Below, one piece after another: positions 1 to 7,683 of a DNA stretch of 64,000 nt (position 1 is its first letter; every line of letters begins with the position of its first letter). The stretch lies in assembly GCA_016900015.1 (NCBI GenBank), contig JACJJM010000006.1, positions 1 to 64,000 on the forward strand. Direction: 5' to 3'. The translations under genes and the position numbers were made by a program. This DNA is from Phocaeicola coprophilus. Its GTDB lineage: Bacteria; Bacteroidota; Bacteroidia; Bacteroidales; Bacteroidaceae. Under the pieces are notes generated by a model. It was not told the DNA's origin. It saw nothing but the letters and a program-made list of their open reading frames with translations, and did no database searches.

Positions 1-95
1 GCATTGAGGAAATCTATCAGCAAGTCCTTGTTGATTTCCTGCCCGAAGATGCGCTTGAAGCCCATGTCGGTGAAGGGATTGATGAATCTTGCCAT
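1..95 (-). CDS. Rpn-family nuclease (PD-(D/E)XK transposase-like), N-terminal end only
   Basis: Reading leftwards from the ATG at 95, the codons give MARFINPFTDMGFKRIFG and continue to the window edge, so only about 31 residues are visible. They match the first residues of the complete gene at 13204-14139 almost exactly (MAQFINPFTDVGFKRIFG). That family (Rpn/YhgA-like, PDDEXK nuclease) promotes recombination and is often multicopy in Bacteroidales. Function is inferred only from the paralogue; whether the rest is intact cannot be seen. Confidence 0.8.
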   Translation of the reverse strand, partial: MARFINPFTDMGFKRIFGQEINKDLLIDFLN

Positions 96-132
96 AAAGC
101 TGCGTCGTTTCTATTTGTTTCTGACTACGTCT

Positions 133-140
133 GCAAATAT
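133..140 (-). promoter_or_regulatory. -7 box for the Rpn-like gene at the left edge
   Basis: Reverse complement reads TATATTTG, a TAnnTTTG Bacteroidota -7 element, 38 bases upstream of the ATG at 95. Confidence 0.5.
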
Positions 141-190
141 ACTCATTTTCCCATATATACCGATTTTTCATACAGGAGAAAACATGCAGC

Positions 191-1180
191 TCACGCTTCG
201 GAACCGTAGGTCGTCCGGATGCGGTCGAAGAGGGCGAAAAGCTCGTCGACCGTGTCGGCACGGAGCATGGCAATGCGCAGCTCGCGGAAGTTGGGCAGGC
301 CCTTGAAGAGGGGCGTCGCAGCCAGGTGGCGGCGTATGTGCAGGATGCCGCGGCGTTCGTCGAGACGGGCCACACTCTGGCGCACCTGTTCGCGCAGGAC
401 ATCCATCTGCCAGTCGAACGACAGGGGCGGGAGCAGCTCGCCCGTCGTCAGATAATGTTTCATTTCCTTGAAAATCCATGGACGCCCAAAGCTGGCGCGG
501 CCCACCATGACGGCATCCACGCCGTAGCGCGCGAAACACTCGGCAACCCGCTCGGGCGTGGTCACGTCGCCATTGCCGATGACGGGAATGCGCATGCGCG
601 GATTGCGCTTCACCTCGCCGATGAGCGTCCAGTCGGCCTCGCCGGTGTACATCTGGGCGCGTGTGCGGCCGTGGATGGTGAGGGCCTCGATGCCGCAATC
701 CTGCAACTGCTCGGCCAGCGTGACGATGATTTTATGACTGTCGTCCCAGCCCAGGCGCGTCTTCACCGTGACGGGCAGCTTCACGGCGTCGACCACGGCA
801 CGGGTGATTTCGAGCATACGGGGCACGTCCTGCAACAAGCCCGCTCCGGCCCCCTTGCCGGCCACGCGCTTGACGGGGCAGCCGAAGTTGAGGTCGAGGA
901 TGTCGGGCCGTGCTTCCTCCACGATACGCGCCGCGTCGGCCATCGCACCGGGGTCTTTCCCGTAGATCTGAATGGCCACAGGACGTTCCTCGTCACAGAT
1001 GGCGAGCTTCTGCATCGTCTTGCCGACCGAGCGCACCAGCGCGTCGCTCGACACGAACTCGGTGTACACCAGGTCGGCGCCGAATCGTTTGCACATCAGG
1101 CGGAAGGCCGGATCGGTCACGTCCTCCATCGGCGCCAGGAACACGGGCTTCTCGCCCAGGTCAATGTCTCTTATCTTCAT
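191..1180 (-). CDS. dusB: tRNA-dihydrouridine synthase (DusB type)
   Basis: 329 residues, normal for Dus enzymes, which use FMN and NADPH to reduce specific uridines in the D-loop of tRNA. Visible hallmarks: the N-terminal APMEDVTDPAFR FMN-site segment (about 16-27), NFGCPVK with the catalytic cysteine at 101, K140 and H170 of the TIM-barrel active site, NGD at 203-205 and the GRA phosphate-binding motif at 228-230. The C-terminal helical domain (about 245-329) is complete. Monocistronic, with a consensus -7 box 20 bases upstream of the start codon. DusB is chosen over DusA/C by overall motif pattern and because it is the usual Bacteroidales form; the exact uridine target is inference. Confidence 0.95.
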   Translation of the reverse strand: MKIRDIDLGEKPVFLAPMEDVTDPAFRLMCKRFGADLVYTEFVSSDALVRSVGKTMQKLAICDEERPVAIQIYGKDPGAMADAARIVEEARPDILDLNFGCPVKRVAGKGAGAGLLQDVPRMLEITRAVVDAVKLPVTVKTRLGWDDSHKIIVTLAEQLQDCGIEALTIHGRTRAQMYTGEADWTLIGEVKRNPRMRIPVIGNGDVTTPERVAECFARYGVDAVMVGRASFGRPWIFKEMKHYLTTGELLPPLSFDWQMDVLREQVRQSVARLDERRGILHIRRHLAATPLFKGLPNFRELRIAMLRADTVDELFALFDRIRTTYGSEA

Positions 1181-1199
1181 ATTGCAGGGATTTAGGCTG

Positions 1200-1207
1200 C
1201 AAAGGTA
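1200..1207 (-). promoter_or_regulatory. dusB -7 box
   Basis: Reverse complement is TACCTTTG; it lies 20 bases before the dusB start codon, giving a very short leader. Confidence 0.65.
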
Positions 1208-1363
1208 GGGAAAATGTGAAACACTTGTTCTTTTCCCGCCATGCAGTTTTCCTGGTTATAGAGCAAAGCAGCAACACTTGCGCTTGAACCAACACGCCCA
1301 CAAGCATGATACCGATAAAAGCGTATGTCCTCATTCAGGCATCTTGTTTCATAAAGAGTTTCG

Positions 1364-1371
1364 TACCTTTG
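1364..1371 (+). promoter_or_regulatory. -7 box for acetyltransferase gene
   Basis: TACCTTTG 54 bases before the ATG at 1425. This supports the internal ATG rather than longer in-frame starts, which would lie upstream of the promoter. Confidence 0.6.
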
Positions 1372-1424
1372 GCAGGTGGCTGTCCAAGCCACCTGTGATA
1401 CACCTATATACAACACGACAAATT

Positions 1425-1898
1425 ATGCACACTTACGACATCATCCCCCTTCGCGAAAACCCGCAATGGCGCATTCCCGCCGCACGGTGGTTTCACGAGA
1501 AATGGGACATCCCGATGGAAGAATACCTGACAAGCATCGACGAATGCATCCGGGGCGCCTCCGCCGTCCCGCAGTGGTACGTGGCCGTGGAGGGAGAAAA
1601 AATCATCGCCGGAGCCGGCGTAATCGAAAACGATTTCCACGACCGCAAGGACCTCGCACCGAACGTATGTGCCCTGTACGTCGAGCCAGAACGCCGCGAC
1701 CGGGGCATCGCCGGAGAACTGCTGGCACACATCTGCACCGACATGGCCACCCGAAAGACGGACACACTCTATCTCATCACGGAACACACGGCCTTCTACG
1801 AACGCTACGGATGGGAATACCTCTGCCCCGTGCGCGGCGACGACGGCATACAGATGCGGATGTACCGCAAACGCACGCCGGCAACGCCCAATTTGTGA
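1425..1898 (+). CDS. GNAT-family N-acetyltransferase
   Basis: 157 residues. The GNAT core is visible: a beta-bulge strand VCALYVEPE (about 82-89) followed by the acetyl-CoA pyrophosphate-binding turn RRDRGIAGELL (90-100), and a C-terminal FYERYGWEY element typical of the family. GNAT enzymes transfer an acyl group from acyl-CoA to an amine; the substrate cannot be told. The reading frame stays open upstream to 1278, but the start at 1425 is preferred because the TACCTTTG box at 1364 sits between and homology begins here. The downstream DUF3592 gene is 80 bases away on the same strand. Confidence 0.85.
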   Translation: MHTYDIIPLRENPQWRIPAARWFHEKWDIPMEEYLTSIDECIRGASAVPQWYVAVEGEKIIAGAGVIENDFHDRKDLAPNVCALYVEPERRDRGIAGELLAHICTDMATRKTDTLYLITEHTAFYERYGWEYLCPVRGDDGIQMRMYRKRTPATPNL

Positions 1899-1978
1899 CA
1901 ACATGCACACATCGTTGTCACCAAGATGAAACACAGGGCGACTACCTTCGTCGGCAAACCAACGACCTCAACCACATT

Positions 1979-2470
1979 ATGAATACCAAAACGACACTGC
2001 ATTTCGGCATCCGCAGAGGAGCGGTGCCGGGATACCTCTTTGAAGGACTGTTCACCTTCGTCGGCATCGTGCTCCTGGGCGTGGGCTTCTTCCTGAGCAT
2101 CAACAGCCACGTGTTCATGGCCTCCGCAGCACCGGCCGAAGCCGTCATACTCACCATGCACAGCGCCGGAGACGGACGCCCGGGAACGCCGCTCGTCGAA
2201 TACGTCGCCGACGGACAGCGCTACGTCGAACGCCTCGACACGGGCACTTCCGAGATGATGCCCGGACGGCACATCACCGTCCACTACAACCGGCGCAACC
2301 CGCGCGACGTGCGCTACACGAAGGACGACGGCTGGCTCATCATGCTCTCCGTCGTCGCCGGCATCGCCTTCACGGGCATGGGCGCCGTCGCCCGCTTCGT
2401 GAAGCGGCAGCGGCAAGTCCGCCGGACAGAGGCGGTGCGCCAGGCCGTCGGCACGAACCTGCACCGCTGA
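1979..2470 (+). CDS. DUF3592-type small membrane protein
   Basis: 163 residues. Two hydrophobic segments (about 20-45 and 120-140) flank an extracytoplasmic domain of about 70 residues containing VEYVADGQRY and ITVHYNRRNPRDVR, the pattern of DUF3592 proteins. Their function is unknown. The C-terminus is short and basic (KRQRQVRR), expected to be cytoplasmic. The open frame continues far upstream as a shadow of the acetyltransferase gene; the ATG at 1979 was chosen because the membrane protein starts here and a near-consensus box (TACCTTCG at 1943-1950) precedes it. Confidence 0.7.
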   Translation: MNTKTTLHFGIRRGAVPGYLFEGLFTFVGIVLLGVGFFLSINSHVFMASAAPAEAVILTMHSAGDGRPGTPLVEYVADGQRYVERLDTGTSEMMPGRHITVHYNRRNPRDVRYTKDDGWLIMLSVVAGIAFTGMGAVARFVKRQRQVRRTEAVRQAVGTNLHR

Positions 2471-2517
2471 CGCGATGCCCGCCAGTCCTTTGCCCGGGGC
2501 AGGAAAAGCATAGAAGA

Positions 2518-2576
2518 GACTGTTTTGAAAGCATCAAGCCGAGATAAACGTTTTGTAGAAATTCAAAACAGTTTCT
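2518..2576 (+). repeat. Inverted-repeat element, short copy (relative of 52092-52283)
   Basis: The ends GACTGTTTTGAA and TTCAAAACAGTT are inverted copies, and the inner segment CATCAAGCCGAGATAAACG...TTTTGTAGAAATTC matches, in opposite orientation and with a few mismatches, the left end of the 192-bp element at 52092-52283. It supplies the TTTG -33 box of the downstream gene. Confidence 0.6.
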
Positions 2577-2584
2577 TACCTTTG
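2552..2584 (+). promoter_or_regulatory. Promoter of U32 gene (-33 TTTG, -7 TACCTTTG)
   Basis: TTTG at 2552-2555 and TACCTTTG at 2577-2584, separated by 21 bases, a full Bacteroidota promoter. The start codon follows at 2615. The -33 box lies inside a dispersed repeat. Confidence 0.75.
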
Positions 2585-2614
2585 CACTCCGGAAACCATT
2601 TTGAGACAGACATC

Positions 2615-3880
2615 ATGAGCTACTCCATACACGACTTTGAAATCATGGCCCCCGTCGGCTCGCGCGAATCGCTGGCCGCTGCCATACAGGCCGGGGCAGA
2701 CTCCATCTACTTCGGCATCGAGAACCTCAACATGCGTGCCCGCTCGGCCAGCACGTTCACCATCGACGACCTGCGCGAGATAGCCGCCACCTGCGACGCG
2801 CACGGCATGAAGAGCTACCTCACCGTCAACACCATCATCTACGACGAAGACATCCCCCTCATGCGCCACATCTGCGACGCCGCACGCGAGGCGGGCATCT
2901 CGGCCGTCATCGCCGCCGACGTCGCCGTCATGGACTACTGCAACCGCATCGGACAGGAAGTCCACCTCTCCACGCAGCTCAACATCTCCAATGTCGAGGC
3001 CCTGCGCTTCTACGCCCGCTTCGCCGACGTCGTCGTCCTGGCACGCGAGCTCAACCTGGAACAGGTGAAGGAAATCCACCGCCACATCGTCGACGAACAC
3101 ATCTGCGGCCCCGGCGGACAACTGGTGCGCATCGAGATGTTCTGCCACGGCGCCCTCTGCATGGCCGTCTCCGGCAAATGCTACCTGAGCCTCCACGAAC
3201 TCGGCGCCTCGGCCAACCGCGGCGCCTGCATGCAGGTGTGCCGCCGCGCCTACACCGTGCGCGACCGCGACAGCGACATCGAGCTGGAGGTGGACAACAA
3301 ATACATCATGTCGCCCAAAGACCTCAAGACCATCCACTTCATGGACCAGATGATCGACGCCGGCGTGCGCGTGTTCAAGATCGAAGGACGCGCCCGCGGG
3401 CCCGAATACGTCCGCATCGTGGCCGAATGTTACAAGCAGGCCATCCAAGCCTGCCTCGACGGCACCTTCACCCCCGAACGCGTGGCCGCCTGGGACGAAC
3501 GCCTGAAGACCGTGTTCAACCGCGGCTTCTGGAACGGCTACTACCTCGGCCAGCGCCTCGGCGAATGGAGCCGCAACTACGGTTCGGAAGCCACGCAGAA
3601 GAAAGTCTACGTCGGCCGCGGCGTCAAGTATTTCTCCCAGCTCGGCGTGGCCGAATTCCTCATCGAGGCCTCCGACCTCCGCGCGGGCGACGACCTGCTC
3701 ATCACCGGCCCGACCACGGGCGCCCTCTTCCTGAAGCTCGACGACCCGCGCGTCGACCTCAAGTCGGTGGACCACGTGGAGAAAGGCACGCACGTGTCGT
3801 TCAAAGTGCCCGCCAAGATACGCCCCAGCGACAAGCTCTACAAGCTGGTGGCGACGGGCGACAAGACTCATCAACCATAA
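2615..3880 (+). CDS. Peptidase U32-family protein (Fe-S hydroxylase-type, TrhP/RlhA-like)
   Basis: 421 residues. The U32 signature is intact at 174-192 (EMFCHGALCMAVSGKCYLS). Four cysteines, C182, C189, C205 and C209, sit where U32 proteins such as RlhA, TrhP and UbiU/UbiV bind a 4Fe-4S cluster. Although named as collagenase-like peptidases, characterised members hydroxylate RNA (23S rRNA or tRNA wobble uridine) or ubiquinone; length and layout fit the tRNA/rRNA hydroxylation group, but the substrate is inference. A longer in-frame start at 2525 lies upstream of the promoter and is rejected. The next gene starts 17 bases downstream and may be cotranscribed. Confidence 0.85.
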   Translation: MSYSIHDFEIMAPVGSRESLAAAIQAGADSIYFGIENLNMRARSASTFTIDDLREIAATCDAHGMKSYLTVNTIIYDEDIPLMRHICDAAREAGISAVIAADVAVMDYCNRIGQEVHLSTQLNISNVEALRFYARFADVVVLARELNLEQVKEIHRHIVDEHICGPGGQLVRIEMFCHGALCMAVSGKCYLSLHELGASANRGACMQVCRRAYTVRDRDSDIELEVDNKYIMSPKDLKTIHFMDQMIDAGVRVFKIEGRARGPEYVRIVAECYKQAIQACLDGTFTPERVAAWDERLKTVFNRGFWNGYYLGQRLGEWSRNYGSEATQKKVYVGRGVKYFSQLGVAEFLIEASDLRAGDDLLITGPTTGALFLKLDDPRVDLKSVDHVEKGTHVSFKVPAKIRPSDKLYKLVATGDKTHQP

Positions 3881-3897
3881 AAAAACACATACGACCC

Positions 3898-4542
3898 ATG
3901 AAAACCATCCTCGGACTATTCCTCCTTGCGGCCGTCCTCACGGGCGGGGCCTCCCCGCTCCCGGCCACCCCATGCACGCCCTCAGCCACGATGCAACGCA
4001 GGGGCGACGTGACCACCTTCGTCAGACGCCACTATCCCGGCGCACGCATCCTCGACCGCGACACCGACGACGGACGCATCGAGGTGAAAATACGCCACGA
4101 GGGAAAGGAGAAAATCGTCTACTTCACCCGCGCCGGACGCTGGCTCTGCACCGAGTGGGAACTGCGCCGCGAGCGCCTGCCCCGGGCCGTGGTGTCGGCC
4201 GTGGCCCGCAAGGGATTCCCCTTCCGCACCATCGACGACAACGACTGCAAGGCGTTTGAAGACAGAGACGGGCTGCACTATGCCGTGATAGCCGAGCGGG
4301 GCGACGACGACCGCATCTTCATCGTCACCTCAGGCGGACGCGTGGTGCGCTCCTTCCGCAACGACAATGACGACGAAGTGCTCCGCCGCTACCACCTCCG
4401 TGACGACGGAGAAGACCGCTTCGACGAAGGCGACGACGAGTGGGACGACCGTCCTCACCGACGCCCCGTGCGCCACCTCCATGACGACGGAGAAGACCAC
4501 TTCGACGAGGGCGACGACGAGTGGGACGACGGCGAGGACTGA
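3898..4542 (+). CDS. Secreted PepSY-like protein with acidic repeat tail
   Basis: 214 residues. A signal peptide is clear (MKTILGLFLLAAVLTGG, about 1-20). Residues 30-160 contain two copies of a PepSY/DUF2874-like unit (FVRRHYPGARILDRDTDDGRIEVKI and a second around VVSAVARKGFPF). Such periplasmic proteins are thought to bind or inhibit other proteins; no partner is known here. The last 55 residues are extremely acidic and consist of two near-identical copies of a 17-residue block (DDGEDxFDEGDDEWDD) encoded by direct repeats at 4392-4450 and 4473-4531 (81-base period), suggesting recent tandem duplication and possible cation binding. Confidence 0.7.
   Translation: MKTILGLFLLAAVLTGGASPLPATPCTPSATMQRRGDVTTFVRRHYPGARILDRDTDDGRIEVKIRHEGKEKIVYFTRAGRWLCTEWELRRERLPRAVVSAVARKGFPFRTIDDNDCKAFEDRDGLHYAVIAERGDDDRIFIVTSGGRVVRSFRNDNDDEVLRRYHLRDDGEDRFDEGDDEWDDRPHRRPVRHLHDDGEDHFDEGDDEWDDGED
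4392..4531 (+). repeat. 81-bp period direct repeat inside the acidic tail
   Basis: Segments 4392-4450 and 4473-4531 are nearly identical (start CCACCTCCxTGACGACGG). They encode the duplicated acidic block of the PepSY-like protein. Confidence 0.85.
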
Positions 4543-4670
4543 CTCTCCGCATCCTGAAACCGCCCTGCCCCTGCACTCATCAGGCAGCAACCGAGCAGCA
4601 GCACGGCAGCCTTTAGCCAATAGGTATGCAAAAACACATTCATAAGACCATCTATTTTCAAATTGAATAC

Positions 4671-4717
4671 TAAAAAAAAAACAACCGTCGGGGACGAACT
4701 GACTGCGTCCCCGACGG
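4671..4717 (-). terminator. Intrinsic terminator after smalltalk gene
   Basis: Hairpin CCGTCGGGGACG / CGTCCCCGACGG (4685-4717) followed, on the minus strand, by a run of about ten T (A-run at 4671-4680). Confidence 0.85.
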
Positions 4718-4741
4718 CCTCACGCTCCACGAAGGGAGACA

Positions 4742-4843
4742 CTACATGCACGAGCTGATGCCCAGTGCGCCGGCGATGGCCGAAGCCACCGCTATCACCA
4801 CCTTCAGGATGGTGCTCCACACGTTCTTCTTTTTCTCACTCAT
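4742..4843 (-). CDS. Smalltalk protein (33 aa)
   Basis: A 33-residue frame starting MSEKKKNVWSTILKVVIA and ending GALGISSCM. This is the conserved smalltalk micro-protein of Bacteroidales: basic head, one hydrophobic helix (about 10-27) and an SSC tail. It is normally found beside an HU-like DNA-binding gene, often with an N-acetylmuramoyl-L-alanine amidase; the HU-like gene is present upstream here (5061-5549) but the amidase is not seen. Function unknown. A strong terminator follows. Confidence 0.85.
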   Translation of the reverse strand: MSEKKKNVWSTILKVVIAVASAIAGALGISSCM

Positions 4844-5026
4844 AACACATTCATCTATCTAAGTAAGTCAATACATCCGGTTATTATTTTTCAGACGCAG
4901 ACGGGCGCAGCTTTATAACCTGTCACCACTTATACAATTTTAGCAGGATGCAGTGTTTTGCCATCACGCCGCCCGCGTCTGAAAGCCTTTCCCAATCGAC
5001 AATGAACCAGCCCCTTGAGGCATCAT

Positions 5027-5060
5027 AATTGTCCATTGTCAATTATCAATTGTCCATTGA
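5027..5060. repeat. ATTGTCAATT-type intergenic repeat
   Basis: Palindromic run of AATTGTCCATTGTCAATT-like words; the same type recurs at 9806-9840. Confidence 0.6.
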
Positions 5061-5549
5061 TTAAAGTTCTCCGTCGTCGTTGCCGTCATCCGTGCCGCCG
5101 CCCGGTTCCAGCGGCTCTTCAGGAGCCGAAGGGTCGTTCACGCGGTCGAAACGCTTGCACTTCGCGCCCGTCACGAGCGAGCGGGTCGCCGTCGTGCCGT
5201 CAGGATTCTTGCGTGCCGCGGGCTTGAAACACACCTGGAGCGTCGCCTGCGAAGCCGACACCTCGTCAGCCGTCTCCACGCCGCGCCCGCTCGAGCGCAT
5301 CGTCAGGCGGAAAGATCCCAGCCCGTCGAGCGTCACGCTCTGCGAAGCCTGCAAGTGCTGGGTCATCACGGTGACGAGGTTGTCAATCACGTTTTTCACA
5401 TCGCCCGAGCTGAGCGAGGAGTAGGCCGCAATCTCACGCGCCACCTGGTCAGTCGTCACATTGCCCACCAACACCACGCGCGGGTGGAAGAGTCGCTTTT
5501 GTTCCTTAGTCTTCAACACCGATTGGAAAGATTCATAAAGTACTGTCAT
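5061..5549 (-). CDS. HU-family (HU-like) DNA-binding protein
   Basis: 162 residues. Residues 25-90 have the HU/IHF layout (VTTDQVAREIAAYSSLS, then a helix, then VTLDGLGSFRLTMRS, the beta-arm entry), extended by a Bacteroidales-specific tail that ends in an acidic, proline/glycine-rich stretch (APEEPLEPGGGTDDGNDDGEL). Paralogues of this long form accompany smalltalk genes. It probably binds DNA without strong sequence preference. A -7 box lies 100 bases upstream. The divergent gap to 6309 contains only repeats. Confidence 0.85.
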   Translation of the reverse strand: MTVLYESFQSVLKTKEQKRLFHPRVVLVGNVTTDQVAREIAAYSSLSSGDVKNVIDNLVTVMTQHLQASQSVTLDGLGSFRLTMRSSGRGVETADEVSASQATLQVCFKPAARKNPDGTTATRSLVTGAKCKRFDRVNDPSAPEEPLEPGGGTDDGNDDGEL

Positions 5550-5648
5550 AGTTGTTTTAATTGATTAGTTAGACATTTGTTTATTTCCGTGCGATTCGCC
5601 GTCCGGCGTCGTCCCGGGTCTCGTCCGCCCCGTCGTCGAATCACATTG

Positions 5649-5656
5649 CAAAGATA
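5649..5656 (-). promoter_or_regulatory. -7 box of HU-like gene
   Basis: Reverse complement TATCTTTG, 100 bases upstream of the start codon at 5549. Confidence 0.6.
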
Positions 5657-5830
5657 CGCCGCCAGTCAACACCGTGCAAACATTTCGAGTATATTGCGTT
5701 CACAAAGCGTTAATCACTGCTGGTAAAATACTGAAATATAGAGATGAAAAGGAGCCGCTTTTTTAACCCATAATGAATTACGCAATCGGCCAACATGCCC
5801 TCAAAAACATTTAATATACCCAACCCACTT

Positions 5831-5916
5831 GTAGGGACGCTCGGTCGGAGCGTCCGCTTAGATAAATCTGAAACACAAGACTTTATCATCCGGACGCACC
5901 GAACATGCGTCCCTAC
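5831..5916. repeat. 86-bp palindromic element, copy 1
   Basis: Begins GTAGGGACGC and ends GCGTCCCTAC, with internal GGAGCGTCC and CCGGACGCACC half-sites. A second copy with the same ends is at 19656-19744 and a half copy at 45580-45613. It looks like a small non-autonomous mobile or structured repeat. The rest of 5657-6248 holds no gene. Confidence 0.75.
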
Positions 5917-6099
5917 AAGACTCATTTTGACACATCCCCCTACAAATCGGAGTTAGGACGTTTGCGGATATTCAACAAATCTATGCCAAATCCCGAAACG
6001 AAGTATGATGTCATAAGTCCAAGACGTGAATTTGTTTTTATTTCTTGCCTTACCCGCCGGATGCCTTATGCTATCACACATTCATTTCACCCAGGAAAT

Positions 6100-6184
6100 C
6101 CCCTCCCCTCCGCACGGAAAGGAAGCCATCCGGCAGCGGACTCCTTCCGGCGGACGGGCGGAAAGGAGGGCGTGCGGGGAAGCG
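6100..6184. repeat. GC-rich intergenic repeat (GGACGGAAAGGA family), copy A
   Basis: Contains CACGGAAAGGAAG, CGGACTCCTTCCGG and CGGGCGGAAAGGAG words, shared with blocks at 14238, 22556, 45456, 53330 and 59203. Confidence 0.6.
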
Positions 6185-6248
6185 AAGGATGCAAGCGGCT
6201 GACAACGTGCGTGTCATACACAAATCGAAAAATTAATTTCGCGAAAAG

Positions 6249-6281
6249 TTTGCATATTTCACATATTGCAAACTACCTTTG
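6249..6281 (+). promoter_or_regulatory. Promoter of zinc-finger gene (-33 TTTG, -7 TACCTTTG)
   Basis: TTTG at 6249-6252 and TACCTTTG at 6274-6281, 21 bases apart; start codon at 6309. Confidence 0.75.
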
Positions 6282-6308
6282 CTGCGTAGTTTTAAAATCA
6301 TTACCGTT

Positions 6309-6656
6309 ATGAGACAGACGAAAAACACACAGGGCGCATGCGCTGCGCCTGCTGACAGAGAGATTGAGAGAGACGCACGACACCAATGCACGTGCTGCGG
6401 GAGGACGCTGCCGCTCACGGAGTTCTACGTCAACGCACGGACCGGACGGCATGACTCGCGCTGCAAGGAGTGCCGGCGCGAGAGCAGCCGACGCCAACGC
6501 ACGAAGGACGTGATGGACTGCCGGACGACGGGACGACGACGCTACCCCGTCATCACCGAAACGGCCGACCCCGTCCTGCGCATGGCCCTCATACGACGCG
6601 CACTGCGGACGGTGGAGGAGAAAAAGAGAGTTTTAAAAATGAAGAATGATAAATGA
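6309..6656 (+). CDS. Small zinc-finger protein (HNH-like CxxC...CxxC)
   Basis: 115 residues. CTCCGRTLPLTEFY and, about 20 residues on, CKECRRESSRR form a treble-clef/zinc-ribbon pair of the sort found at the front of HNH endonucleases, but no downstream H-N-H residues follow; the rest is basic. Probably a nucleic-acid-binding protein of the HU/smalltalk/Lin1244 accessory cluster. The ATG at 6309 is preferred over an in-frame ATG at 6279, which overlaps the promoter box. Confidence 0.6.
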   Translation: MRQTKNTQGACAAPADREIERDARHQCTCCGRTLPLTEFYVNARTGRHDSRCKECRRESSRRQRTKDVMDCRTTGRRRYPVITETADPVLRMALIRRALRTVEEKKRVLKMKNDK

Positions 6657-6748
6657 TGAATGATGAACGAAGAATGAAGAATCTCCATCCGGATGACAAC
6701 ACACCGCACGGCCACTCTTCATTCTTCGTTCTTCGTTCTTCATTTTTT
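6657..6748. repeat. AATGAAGAAT-type hairpin repeat, copy 1
   Basis: Left arm GAATGATGAACGAAGAATGAAGAAT-like words (up to 6680) and right arm ATTCTTCGTTCTTCATT-like words (6719-6745) are inverted, with a GC-rich spacer. Same family as 23909-24000 and 47213-47326. It makes up the 104-base gap before the Lin1244-like gene. Confidence 0.65.
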
Positions 6749-6760
6749 AAAAAAAGGTTT

Positions 6761-7612
6761 ATGGCACGCATCAAAAAGAAAGGACTGGAATATTTTCCAT
6801 TGGACACGGACTTCATGCACCACCGCGTGGTGAGGCGCATCATGAAGCGCGAGGGCGACCGGGCACTGGCCGTGCTCGTGACCATTTTTTCGTATATCTA
6901 CTCCGACGAGGGCTACTTCCTGCGGCTCGACGGGCAATGTCTGGACGACATCGCGGCGTATTTCTACGACCTGACGGTCGACGACATCAAGCGCATCGTG
7001 GAGGCGGCTGTCGAGGGCGGACTCTTCGACGCGGGACTGTATGAGCGCGAGCATGTGCTCACGTCGGCACACATCCAGCAGCAGTATGTATTCTCAAAAA
7101 AACAGTCGAAGGACAAGCTTTTGAATCCAGACTTGCGTCTGCTACCGGCCGGTAAAGACAAGACTGAGGAAGAGAATAAAGAAGGAATCGCGGAAAATCG
7201 GGACACGAAAACGGCAAAATCGCCCGAAATTGGTACACATAGCATAGAAAAGCATAGCATAGCACAGCAAAGCATAGAAAATCCCCCTCTTCAGTCCCCG
7301 CCGGACGGCGGCGGGGCAAAGGGGACTCCCGACGGGGAGGACGGCAAGGGCTGCGCCGACAAGGGACGACGGACATGGACACAGACCGACATCGACGCGC
7401 TGCGCCCTCCGGCAGACGGGAAGAAGCGCAACTTCGACGGACTGAGGGACAACCTGCGCCTCTTCCGCATCCCGCCCGACGAACAGTATGCCATCATCCG
7501 GCGGAGCGACTACGGGGCCATCGGACACAGCGTCTGGCGGGGCTTCTGCACGCTGCGCGACAGCGGCGGGAAAATCAAGTTGCCGGGGAAATATTTGCTG
7601 AGCCTGAAGTGA
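6761..7612 (+). CDS. DUF4373 (Lin1244/Lin1753-like N-terminal domain) protein
   Basis: 283 residues. Residues 1-110 fit the Lin1244/Lin1753-like domain of phage and mobile-element replication proteins (GLEYFPLDTDFMHHRVVRRI and a winged-helix-like body). Residues 120-225 form a low-complexity, charged linker; DNA here contains iterated GCATAG words (7240-7282) encoding HSIEKHSIAQQSIE. The C-terminal part is a conserved short domain. The linker and context suggest a DNA-replication or regulation role as part of a prophage-derived cluster, but no activity is proven. An upstream in-frame ATG (6653) lies inside a repeat and is rejected. Confidence 0.7.
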   Translation: MARIKKKGLEYFPLDTDFMHHRVVRRIMKREGDRALAVLVTIFSYIYSDEGYFLRLDGQCLDDIAAYFYDLTVDDIKRIVEAAVEGGLFDAGLYEREHVLTSAHIQQQYVFSKKQSKDKLLNPDLRLLPAGKDKTEEENKEGIAENRDTKTAKSPEIGTHSIEKHSIAQQSIENPPLQSPPDGGGAKGTPDGEDGKGCADKGRRTWTQTDIDALRPPADGKKRNFDGLRDNLRLFRIPPDEQYAIIRRSDYGAIGHSVWRGFCTLRDSGGKIKLPGKYLLSLK

Positions 7613-7633
7613 GGACGGGAGGGGATTTTTCCG

Positions 7634-7641
7634 TATATTTG
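7634..7641 (+). promoter_or_regulatory. -7 box of hypothetical gene at 7684
   Basis: TATATTTG, 43 bases before the ATG at 7684. Confidence 0.55.
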
Positions 7642-7683
7642 CCTGTTGACAAACGGATTTTCTCACCAAAAAAACAAGACGCC

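Noticed and set aside
2576-3874. 432-codon minus-strand open frame
   Set aside because: Antisense of the U32 gene, which has a full signature and promoter.
3178-4542. 454-codon frame starting inside the U32 gene
   Set aside because: Only the part from 3898 is coding (signal peptide start); the upstream half is an out-of-frame, arginine/proline-rich shadow.
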